Under the pieces are notes generated by a model that saw nothing but the letters and a program-made list of their open reading frames with translations, ran no database searches and was not told the DNA's origin. Position numbers and translations under genes: made by a program. From Viscum album (taxonomy: Eukaryota > Streptophyta > Magnoliopsida > Santalales > Viscaceae): a DNA stretch of 64,000 nt. Of the stretch, positions 52,081 through 61,661 are shown piece after piece. The stretch is from the NCBI GenBank assembly GCA_963277665.1, contig OY728153.1:276804250-276868249 (forward strand). The letters are read 5' to 3'. Numbering within the stretch: position 1 is the stretch's first letter; each line of letters begins with the position of its first letter.

Positions 52081-53660
52081 AGGCGGTGTATCATGAGGAA
52101 AAAGTTACAACTTGTTGAAAAAAATATTTTTTGGGCTACTTTATCAAAATCCAACTAGGGTGTGTTACAAACATATTCAATAGTGGAATCCATTGGATGA
52201 AAACTATTTTTTCTGATAATTTATCCAAAGGAAACTAGGGTATATTACAACATAGTGATCAAAATATGTTCTCAGCAATTCCAACATTTTATTATTGATG
52301 AGAAAAATTATTTCATAGAGATTACGATTTCTGAAGTCTATGATGAGTGGTTTTTACAAAGGGAGGTGTCTAAGAATTAAGAGAGCATCTACATTTGAAT
52401 TTGTCGTGAAATAGAAAATGATCTTGTTTGAATTTTTCATGAGTTATGTAGGGTACATTTTATTAAATGGTTAATTCTAGGAGCGAAAGAACATTCTAGA
52501 AAGAGTGTGAAACATTGCACAATTTAATGTTGTGATACAAGGACATTGATAATAAAGATTAAAAATTTATGGAAAGTACATTACATTATATAATATAAAG
52601 TCATACATCAAGGATACTATTCTATGTTGTTTAATTTTGTACATGAAGAAAATTATGGGGATAAAATTTATGGTCTTTGGCTTTTACCAAATGGTTAATG
52701 ATTCTCCCATTATTGGTAACCTGTTTGGAAATGTGCTACTATATTCAAGTGTGAGATGTGAATGTTGTAAGATGTGATTTCAAAAACCCTATATATAAAG
52801 AGTGTTATGGGGAAAGGGATTATGGTTTTAGAGGAGGTCTCTAATATGGATGAAGTTACCACTGATTGAAAAACCATTTTTCTGGTCTGTTTTAGATAAA
52901 TCCGACAAGGGTGTACTACAACAAAGAGAATAGTGGAATACCTTGGTTGAAAACCCCGTTTCATGGGATATTTTATAAAATTACATTTGGGGCATGATAC
53001 AACATATTTATTCAAATAATTACTCAAGAATTATGACATTATATCGCTAAAATCTAATGATTTTTTTTGACATTCAAATTTCTTTGGCCATAGAGTTTTG
53101 TTTGTGGGAGAAGAGTACCTGAATATGGAAGAAGCATTAAAATTGAAAAAATAGAAAGGATCAGGGGAATATGTTATCAATAGAGGACTAACCCAAGAGT
53201 AGGGAATACATTCCTCTAGTTTTCTATCATATGACTAAGACTATAATATTATAGAAACAAAATGTGATATGTGGCCTATCATCCCTATATCATTCTTTTA
53301 TATTGTGTACATGAAGGAGGAAGTTATAAAATATTGTATTAGGGGTTTTTAGATTTGGATAAATTAAATGGAGAATATATGTCGGAAATTACCATAGAAT
53401 TCTTTGAATTAGGGGTCCCAATAAGAAGGTCAACAATACATATGAGGTTCTCCAGGGAGATAAGTTACCACTGGTTGACGGAACTCATTTTGTGGGATAT
53501 TTTATGCAATAAAAATTGGGGTGTATTATATCATATTAAAGAAATTGCATAATTTGGCTGAAAAAACTGTTTTTTGGATAATTTTGGCAAACATTACTAG
53601 GGTGTGTTATAATATTGTTTAGAAAAAATCTTCCTGGTATCAACAATTCTACCATGGGAA
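52081..53660. repeat. Compound tandem repeat: paired ~80-bp units
   Basis: The motif 'ggttgaaaa..ttttttgg..tattttat..aaa..aactagggtgtgttacaac' appears as pairs about 80 bp apart at roughly 52,137/52,220, 52,893/52,970 and 53,500/53,582. The pairs are themselves 600-750 bp apart. The copies are diverged but the agggtgt(g/a)(t/c)tacaac ends are clear. The array lies between the integrase and the terminal region of G, where Tat/Ogre-like gypsy elements often carry tandem repeats. The 105-codon minus frame 52,710-53,027 runs through one pair. Confidence 0.5.
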
Positions 53661-53929
53661 GCTACAGAATGATTATTAATATTTGATAAGTGTTCAAGAT
53701 AAGTAGTATTATGTACAGAAAGGATATTTTAGATCATAAATAAGATTTTGTATTTATATTAGCCATGTGTTTGGAGTATATGTCATATATTTGACTCATA
53801 TATATAATGGGTTTATCTTTGTTTCCCTGGAGGAACCCTTGATGAGGGGACCCATATTAAAAGATACTGCACAAATATTTATTTTTATGTAGAAGAGGGG
53901 GATTTTTTCTTTACCCCAGGGATGGGACT

Positions 53930-55490
53930 TGGAATTAAGTACTAGAAATTAGAATATATTTCATTATAATGATAATCAATCCGTACATAATTATTGGATT
54001 ATCAAGCAGTTTTATGACAATTTTCCATGACACCAGTAGTGTAGTTTAACAACTTAAAGTAAGGAAAAATGTTTGTCGATGTGAATAACAATGGAATATT
54101 GTTGGTGGACTAGGGAATATGAACCATGTGTAAATATATAATGTCTAATCATGTATCAAGCCATGCATATTTATGAAATAATGGTCCCCCGCATTGATTA
54201 AATTCATCCGTGGATGAAATTGGGTTTTTTATTACAGGTTGATACATAGGGAAAGAAGCTCTATCAGATCCCATCATATAGATCTAAATACTATATGGGG
54301 GAGTGAGGGTATTTCCCATATTGTGCATTAGATGGTATCATGATTGAATATATGAATGTCACTATATACCTCATTGGAATGAGAATCATGCCACATGTAG
54401 TCCCTGAAGATATCATGTTGTTTATTATCATGAGAAGAGGAAATATGGTGTTCCTTTTAAGGTAATGTAGCTAGAAACATGGTAACCCCAATGTGAATAG
54501 ATATTTCTTAATTGTGAGGGGAATTTTTTTACCAAATAACCTAGATCCCAAGTGTGTTTTGATCAGTGTGAGAGAAAAGGAGTGGAAAATGTTTCTTCCA
54601 TAGAGAAAATGATGAACATGCTAAGGAGAGGGGGATTTAGATTATGAGGTGATTCATCTTGGAGAAAAGATTCATGTGTTGAAACATTTATTTTTATGAT
54701 GAGAATAATGTGCCACGTAGTTCTTTGGAATATTTGGTCTGATCTATATACATGGAGTGGGCGATTTTTTTTATGTATGGGCCAGAGATTGGAGATCTGG
54801 GCATCACTGCATATCTTGCTGGAGCAAGAATCAATCGACACATATTTCTTGAATTTTGTTCTCACAACAATTAGTATTTGACATGTGGAAAGAGGAGTAA
54901 ATATTATCCAGAATAATGGTTTGTCATAGGGCACAAGGTCTAGGTATCATAATGAATCTCATTGTAATGATAACCAAGCCATATGTTTTAGGAAATTATC
55001 TTGGATATATGTAGGTCCCACAAAGGTGATAAGGGAAATTTTCATCATATTATGGGTCTGAAAAATGATTTTGGATCTGAGCATCACTAAATATCTCATT
55101 GGAATGAGAATCATGGAACATGTATTCATTGAGTAACCTGGTATTTTAACATCATGCAACAAATACGTTGATGGGAAGATTATCATCTTGTGGTAAAGAC
55201 ATGGGTCACTTAATGTGATAGAAATATTGAAGATGTACTAGAGGATATGACCAGGGTGTGACTATGTATCTTGAGAGAGAAAGAATCAATCCACAAATAG
55301 TTCTTGAAATGTTTGACTGTGATGGTCTAATTCACAAAAAAGTAAAATGGGATACATATATAGTTATTTTTTTGTAGTAGCTAGACCTAAGATTTGATAT
55401 CCAAGTGTCACTATATTCTTCATTGGAATGAGAATCATTCTAGATATAGTTTATGGACATATTGGTCCATTTACTATCATGCAATGAGGA
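53930..55490. repeat. Tandem repeat of ~150 bp with a conserved central dyad
   Basis: Seven diverged copies of 'tcactatat.tctcattggaatgagaatcat..cacat.gt..ttgaaatatttgg' are anchored near 53,960, 54,370, 54,815, 54,958, 55,095, 55,265 and 55,420. Spacings between adjacent copies are about 135-175 bp, and the larger gaps are near multiples of 150. Most copies keep a dyad: CTCATTGGAATGAG (54,370; 55,095), TCATTGGAATGA (55,420), TCATTGTAATGA (54,959) and TCATTATAATGA (53,960). The copy at 54,815 has CTTGCTGGAGCAAG. Open frames in the array (54,563-55,672) are on both strands and not supported. Confidence 0.6.
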
Positions 55491-56149
55491 TGTTTGTAAT
55501 GCAATTATTCGCCTTGGAGTTCAGAAATGAATATTATGGGGCTTATACCTATAAAAGGGTCCAAACTCCATTATACAGGGTAAATGATGTGAGTGGGGTT
55601 ATGCATGAGATATTCCTATCCATTCTTCATTATGTGTGTCTAAGAGGGAATCTCAACCCATTGAAGGATTAATGGAATGTGACTAGGACTTACACGTGAG
55701 ATGTAGGACCATTTTTATGGGACTACAATGAGTATCTCTACTAGTAGTATTTTTGGGGTTTCTTACTATTGAATAAAAGGGATGTTAATCATATAGATTA
55801 ATTTAATGCGGTGAGAGAGGATGATGTATTAAAAATTTATGTCATATGACTATGACCTTATGTTGTAAAGCTTATCATTATGCAAAAATGATGATAATTG
55901 CACACATTTTAACTTCATGAAGCACATATGTGATGTCATTCCTTTTAAGGTCATCTGACAAAGACCAACTATGTATTTTAAACTCTTGCATCTTGGATGT
56001 ATATGGTTCTATGTATTATAAATTTATAAAGAAAGTAAAAATTACTTGCTATTACAAGAAATATTTCATTAGGAACCTATAATTTGTTGGGTTTGTAATG
56101 AACTCTCTATCCATTGGGATTAAGGAAAAACACTATTTGAGTGGACCAT
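55491..56149. other. Element G sequence between tandem array and integrase
   Basis: Untranslated 3' region of G as oriented by its integrase. No motif was found apart from weak echoes of the 150-bp repeat near its left edge. Confidence 0.35.
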
Positions 56150-56678
56150 GTGTATCATGTAAGGTCCCTACCACTTTGGATAAAATTTTGGAGGCTTCCA
56201 TCCTAGTATCAATGGAGTCCGAATGAAAAATACCAGTTCTCCTTAGAGGAATGAAGGTTGGAGGAACTTTTTGTTAAAGGCCCACACTATCCTATTTTGA
56301 TTGAATTCCATGTGATGTGAGGTAAGAAATATTTTTTCATCCATTCACTAAAATTCATCAATTCATTTCTAAGACTACTCATATATGGACAGTTGGTCAC
56401 ATATGAAAATATAGAGTGATGGTAATTGATCCTTAATGGGATAGACAACTTCTTTTTCGTATACCAGTGAGTATGGGGTTTCCTGTGTAAAAGTATGAGT
56501 TATAGTTTGATATTTCCATAAAGCATTCAGGATAATTTCCGAACAATAATTTTTATATTTCTCCACAATATTAAGGATTATTTTTGGCCGAGTCTTTATG
56601 AAAGACTTTACATATCTAATAGATGCTTTAGGATAGTGAGATGAATAGTTGGATATGATATTGTACTACTGATATAGC
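56150..56678 (-). pseudogene. pol: Integrase fragment of gypsy element G, cut by the CACTA insertion
   Basis: The minus strand encodes the end of the integrase core: HYPKASIRYVKSF (family YRPQ.NGAVE), IILNIVEKY, ALWKYQTITHT (family ALWGYRTT) and TPYSLVYEKEVVYPI (family ATPYSLVYG.EAVLPIE). A GPY/F-type C-terminal part follows: AFNKKFLQPSF, GELVFF and KW*GPYMI (about 56,150-56,300). The PYSLVYG.EAV...NWEGPYVV pattern is that of Tat/Ogre or Athila-type gypsy elements. One stop lies in the GPY motif. The longest unbroken part is 56,375-56,566. Upstream integrase, RT and gag would lie beyond the CACTA element, which begins exactly at 56,679; the reading enters that junction without a break. Confidence 0.75.
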
Positions 56679-56695
56679 CACTAGTGCAGAAAACA
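56679..56695. repeat. CACTA terminal inverted repeat (one end)
   Basis: CACTAGTGCAGAAAACA: the CACTA start plus the (C/A)AGAAAA-type continuation common in plant CACTA termini. It is the site of transposase cleavage. Its position is confirmed by the integrase reading frame ending exactly before it. Confidence 0.85.
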
Positions 56696-56699
56696 TTTT

Positions 56700-57330
56700 T
56701 TACGTCGGTTTTTTTTTAATTTTTTACGTCGGTTTCTAGCCAACGTTAATACGTGAGACGTTATAAATAAGGTTTTTGACGTCGGTTATTTAAAAACCGA
56801 CGTCAAAAACATAAAATCACGATGTTTATCACGTCGGTTATTTTAGAACCGACATGATAAACTGGGGGTGAGGGCGGTTTATCATGTCGGTTCTTATCGA
56901 ACAGACGTGATAAACCGGGCTGAGCGTGGTTTATCACGTCGGTTCATATAAAACCGACGTGAAAAACCAGGGTAGGGGGGTTTATCACGTCGGTTATTGT
57001 ATAACCGCCGTGATAAACCGGAGGGAGGCGGTTTATCACGTCGGTTATTCAATAACCGACGTGATAAACCATTCTCCCGGCACTTTATCACGTCGGTTAT
57101 TAAATAACCGACGTGATAAACCATTCTCCAGGACTTTTATCACGTCGGTTATTAAATAACCGACGTGATAAACCATTCTGCAGATGTTTTATCATGTCAG
57201 TTATTAAATAACCGACGTGATAAACCATTCTGCAGACCTTTTATCACGTCGGTTATTAAAAAACCGACGTGATAAACTATTTTCCAGGCATTTTATCACG
57301 TCGGTTATTAAATAACTGACGTGATAAACC
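56700..57330. repeat. Subterminal array of ~11 palindromic units, ~52-bp period
   Basis: Each unit is a near-perfect palindrome with arms TTTATCACGTCGGTTATT and its complement, separated by about 13 bp of variable spacer. Units start near 56,776, 56,824, 56,878, 56,929, 56,980, 57,031, 57,083, 57,135, 57,187, 57,239 and 57,291. The first is a variant (TTTTTGACGTCGGTT), and single half-sites ACGTCGGTT lie at 56,701 and 56,726. Inner units with CCATTCT spacers are most alike. In CACTA elements subterminal repeats bind the TNPA-type protein and bring the ends together; here the candidate recognition core is CGTCGGTT. Confidence 0.85.
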
Positions 57331-57475
57331 CAATTTTTTTTAAACAGAATGCAGTGATCTTCTCTCCACCAGAATCAACCAGAAAACAAATCAAGAAATC
57401 GTACCACAAAAACAGAAGTACATCGAAATTAAGCATGTACATAGATACCATATAAAACTTACCCACTAGACAGCA

Positions 57476-57895
57476 TCCACCCTCATTTATACCCCATGGA
57501 CAGCCCTCCCCCACCCCATTGGAGCTCCCAACCTCATGTATACCCCTTGGACAACCCTCCCCCACCCCATTGGAGCCCCCACCACACTCCTGGACTGCCC
57601 CCCAACCCCCGGACACCCCCAAACACCCCTCGACCTCCCCCACCCGCCTGAACAACACCTCATCATCCCCTCACCCCACTTGACATCCCCCACCACACCC
57701 ATGGACAACCCCCCCCCCACCCCTGGACAGCACTCCCACAGCCCTGGACCGGCTTCCCACACCCCTTGACATCCCTGCCACCCCCCAGGACTGTCCCCCA
57801 CCCCACCGGATAGCCCTCCTAGACCGCTGGACACCCCGAACCCCACTGAACACACCCCCACACCCTTGGAACCCCTCCCCCACAGACCCAAATCC
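57476..57895. repeat. C-rich minisatellite (G-rich on the gene strand)
   Basis: About 420 bp of imperfect units of the form TGGACA.CCC(T/C)CCCCACCCC, unlike the AT-rich surroundings. A 51-bp tandem duplication occurs at 57,481-57,531 and 57,532-57,582. The minus strand, which is the coding strand of the neighbouring transposase gene, is full of G runs able to form quadruplexes. The array lies just downstream of that gene's stop at 58,076 and would fall in its 3' UTR or terminal region. Pro-rich (+) and Gly-rich (-) open frames across it (57,308-58,017) reflect the repeat and are not taken as genes. Confidence 0.75.
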
Positions 57896-58075
57896 ATACC
57901 AGAAGAACCATCAAAAGTAGACCAAAACAAGAAGTAGAGAAAAATTAAACATTCACTTATATAACATTCAAAACTTACACTGACAACTTCAAAAAAAACT
58001 AAATCAAACCTAAACAACTACCAAATACACAATTAAAATGACAATATTCAAAATTACATTTTACATTACAAACAA

Positions 58076-61052
58076 CTAAAATTCAATCAAACCTATAAAA
58101 TAATTTGGCCACTCCACTTGTACGTGTTTGATGTCTTCAGCAGTATAGGGTTGAGGGTCATCAAAAATCTACAAATGAAAAAGAAGATAGTTAACATGTA
58201 TAATGAATAAATTAAATTGAAATATTATGGAAAAGTTTAAGAGGAAATCGTACCAGGTCAAAATTCACAACTGTCCCGGTTGTTATTATTTCATACATAA
58301 ATCTTAACACATAATATCCGCATTCGATGAGGCCTTGTTGTTCATGACAATTCTGTTTTGAATGAGTGTAAATTCAATATATTATTTTTATGTAATAAAT
58401 CAAAAAGTACAAATTTTAAATGGAAATTTACCTTCGCATTTACATATTTGATCTTTTCATTTCTTTTCTTTGTGTTTTTTCGAAAGTAGACCCATGCACT
58501 GTTAGAAAATAATACGAATGAGGTAAATTTAGAATTCATTATAATATATAAAACTATTGAGAAATTGAAACTTAATTTTCCAATATATTCTTAAAACTTG
58601 CCCGCACATCACCATGAATAGAGCATATCCAATAAAGAGCTTTCTCCCTTGGAAAAAAAATCCCTAACATCCAATGATTACTGATAAAAGAAAATTTAAT
58701 GTTAGTGGTTTTTTATGTTAAAAGATAATTAACTCTTTGAGAGAAATGTGTTTCATACCTCTCACAAAAAGGCATCATCCAACATTGTTGGATTACATTC
58801 TTTTCAAATCTTTCAGCAATATAAACCATTCTTTGTTCCTCAGTCAATGCACATGCTTTAGGGGAAATCAATTGCGGGTCCATGAATCCATATACTTATG
58901 TCAGTTCATTCCTCTCACAAATTTTATAAAGATACCTAATACAAAACATATATAAGTATACATTTTTAATAAATATAATGCAGGGAAAAGGTGTTAAGAC
59001 TTACATGGAAAAAATTTGCACCACGTTGATGCCCAACTTATCTCCAGTAACAAGCTCCATGATATCAGATTTTGTAATCCCCACACTTATTTCACGTCCA
59101 CAAACATGAGATTCCATTGGAAACTCATAAAAACCCAACAACAAATGTGAATATCTTGACAATCTACCAAGACCACTGGAATCTGTATCTGATCTCATAT
59201 CATGTTTTCTTTGTTGTTGTCTATACAATATTTCTTTACCTTTGAAGTATTCCTGTGAAAAAAATTGAGAATTATAGTAGTTTTCAAATGATAAAAAAAC
59301 TTAAATAAAAAAATAAAATAAAAGATATAAGATTCATACCTCTGTGGTAATGAGTCGAAGAAGTCTGGATGGCCAAACTAAAAAATGGCCGATACTCTGT
59401 CCAACTGTCGCCACCTCATCTGTAGGTATTGGTACCCTAGCTGATCTATCTATAATATCCTGTACAGTGACCCTCTGATTCTCTACCTCTAATTGTTGAT
59501 GATGAACTGTATCTCCTATACAATATACCAACCCGTATGCTATTATATGATGTTGAGAATCATCAACATACAACTCGCAATATGTAGGAAGCTGCGGCGG
59601 AGGAGTAGCATAATGAATGGGGTCCGCAGGCTGAGGTGGGGGAGTGGGAGCTACTGGCGGAGGTGGAGGATAAATAATGGGGTCTGCAGGGGGAGGTGGA
59701 GGAGTGGGAGCTGCAGTCTGAAATTGTCTTTGCATTTCTGCAAACATATACTGCACCGAATCTCTAATCTTGTCTTCCATCGTCGCATTAATATTTTGAA
59801 CTTCAGCCTCCAAGGATTCTATTTTTTTTATAAACCCCCTCAATGTTAGAAGTTGAAGAACGTGGAAGCACTTTTCTTACCGATACATCTGTCGGATATC
59901 CTCTTACACGACCAGGATGTTCGGGCCTTCCCAATGCTGCAAATAAAATATCTTCCCTCCCAGTAGCTGTAAATGTCCCCTCTGAACTTTGCTCATCAAG
60001 AGAGTCCTGTATTAATTAATTGAACATTTCTGTAATGATTGAAACTTATATGAAGAAAAAAGTTAACTTAAATAAATTAAATAGATATCTTACAATCATC
60101 TCAGCTACGATTCTCGATTCTTCCAAAAGATATTGCCCTTTTTTCCCTTCCGAGCTCTCTTCCATTTTTCATGTCTAGATGGAGGGGATGGAGGGGCCAC
60201 CTCTCCAGATCTTGAAGACTCAGCTCTTAGTTGTTGAAATTTTTCCGCTATCATTTTTTCTTCCAATAATGTATACCCTCCCCGAGATAAACTATGAGGG
60301 TATACATTTTTAGATTGGATCTCCTGATGAGCTTTCCTTGTTTTCTGTAATTTAAGAATAAGAAATCATTAACAAAACATTAATAAAATCATTTATATAA
60401 GAAAGTATATAAAAGTTTACATTGCCCTTACCAGAAAAGACTCTTTTTTTCTACTTTCAAAAAACTGTCTCCATGTGTCTTCATCTATAAAAGGATATAT
60501 ACGACATGGATTGTCATGACTCCTATGACCATAAATGAAATAAGACGTGAGGGTTGATTTGAAATCCCTCCATCTCCTGGCAGCCAACGATAAGCATTTC
60601 TTCCTGACTCCTCCAGTGTCAGGAATATCAAATTTCATCTGATAAAGAAGAGGTTAAACATATTATATATACCAAAAACATTAAAATAATGCTCAAACAA
60701 TGACAAAAGATCTTACCAAAATCGTCTCCCACAACTGAGAGATAATCGCTTTATCCACACCTCTCCAATCATCATACAGAATGCTTACTTTGGTCTTAGC
60801 CTGAGTTGCAACAAAACTCTTAAAATATTTGGCATTCAGACCTCTAGGAATATCATCATCATCAAACTCAACTACTATCCTCTGATCATGCGTACTGGCA
60901 AGTGATAATTTTGGTAAACGTGTGCAACCACGTTTACCAACCATTGAACTCTTTTTCGTAATAGGAGAATGTGAATGTTCATCCCCAGAGGTATGACCAG
61001 CAATATGCTCCTCCCCAGAATCATGTGGTTGATCATCTGAATGATCTTTCAT
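58076..61052 (-). pseudogene. Ptta/Transposase_24 protein with C-terminal Ulp1-like C48 protease domain, broken
   Basis: Ten exons with GT/AG borders: 60,717-61,052; 60,432-60,638; 60,094-60,344; 59,340-60,006; 59,005-59,252; 58,759-58,935; about 58,572-58,680; 58,432-58,498; 58,254-58,352; 58,076-58,168. Start is the ATG at 61,052. Exons 1-4 give the PF03004-type DNA-binding region (IPRGLNAKYFKSF, TGGVRKKCLSLAARRWRDF, GRPEHPGRVRGY) and a Pro-rich stretch. Exons 5-10 give a C48-like domain: NHWMLGIF supplies the His, QQGLIECGYYVL the Gln and Cys, while the Asp place reads Cys (YWICSI). Lesions: exon 3 is one base short (near 60,136-60,147), exon 4 one base long (C run 59,835-59,839), a TAA at 58,896-58,898, and no proper donor after exon 7. 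In CACTA elements this protein binds subterminal repeats. Confidence 0.8.
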
Positions 61053-61661
61053 TATCCTTCAAATCAAAAAAACAAACGTCAGTTCACAAATATACAAATT
61101 CAAATATTTTAATACTACTATAATCAGAAAATAGAAAAGTGTACTAGGTTACATAATAGTAAACATTGGTAATATGGTAAGAATGTTAAACAATGGTAAA
61201 GATGGAAAAGATGGTCAAGATGGTCAAGATGGTCAAGATGGTAAAAAATGAAAAAAATGGTAAACCTGGGTCCTCCGGCTGGCCGGTGGGCAAGAGCCGG
61301 TTGGCCGATGCCCATACCGGCTGGCCGGTGGTCATCCATCGGTTGGACGGTGTCACCAGGCAGTGGGCAAGCCTACTGCCTTGGTCCTCCGGCTGGCCGG
61401 TGGGCAAGAACCGGTTGGTCGGTGCCCATACCGGCGAGCCGGTGCGCTAACACCGGCTGACCGGTGGCTCTGGCAGAATGCAATGCTTCTGCCAGAGACC
61501 ACCGGCTGGCCAGTGGGAATCCACCGGTTGGCCGGTAGACTCAGAGAGTCCACTATCAGCCTTCTTTTAAAACATGTTTTAATAAATAAAAAACTTACAA
61601 TATCTAACATTTATGAAAAAAATAAATGTAAACAAGAAATAAACATATGTTACCTTTAATT
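61053..61661. repeat. GC-rich repeat island between the two CACTA genes
   Basis: It starts with a 9-bp tandem (GATGGTCAA) at about 61,194-61,243. Repeats of CCGGCTGGCCGGTG and CCGGTTGGCCG follow at 61,270-61,540. A 62-bp unit beginning GGTCCTCCGGCTGGCCGGTG is duplicated at 61,270-61,331 and 61,384-61,444. The region lies between the end of tnp2 (61,662) and the start of the Transposase_24 gene (61,052), so it should hold the latter's promoter or a shared intron. The many short frames on both strands here (61,124-61,659) are products of the repeat. Confidence 0.75.
61461..61505. repeat. Near-perfect 18-bp hairpin in the GC-rich island
   Basis: Arms CCGGTGGCTCTGGCAGAA (61,461-61,478) and TTCTGCCAGAG-A-CCACCGG (61,487-61,505) pair fully, with one bulged A, around the 8-base loop TGCAATGC. 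This is by far the strongest stem in the area. Confidence 0.8.

Noticed and set aside
52710..53027. 105-codon minus frame with SCPKCNFIKYP, suggestive of an integrase zinc finger
   Set aside because: The His-His part is missing, and the frame runs through the tandem repeat far downstream of G's integrase core, the wrong order for a zinc-binding N terminus.
56776..57330. Regularly spaced palindromic repeats resembling a CRISPR array
   Set aside because: The spacers are about 13 bp and partly conserved, no cas-like gene exists, and the array sits at a CACTA transposon end in plant-type DNA.
57308..58017. Pro-rich (+) and Gly-rich (-) open frames of up to 176 codons
   Set aside because: They come from the C-rich minisatellite. 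The frames lack domains, and part overlaps the intron and exon structure of the neighbouring gene.
61124..61659. Five overlapping open frames on both strands in the GC-rich island
   Set aside because: They are by-products of a tandem repeat with few stop codons. Their peptides are repetitive and match no family.
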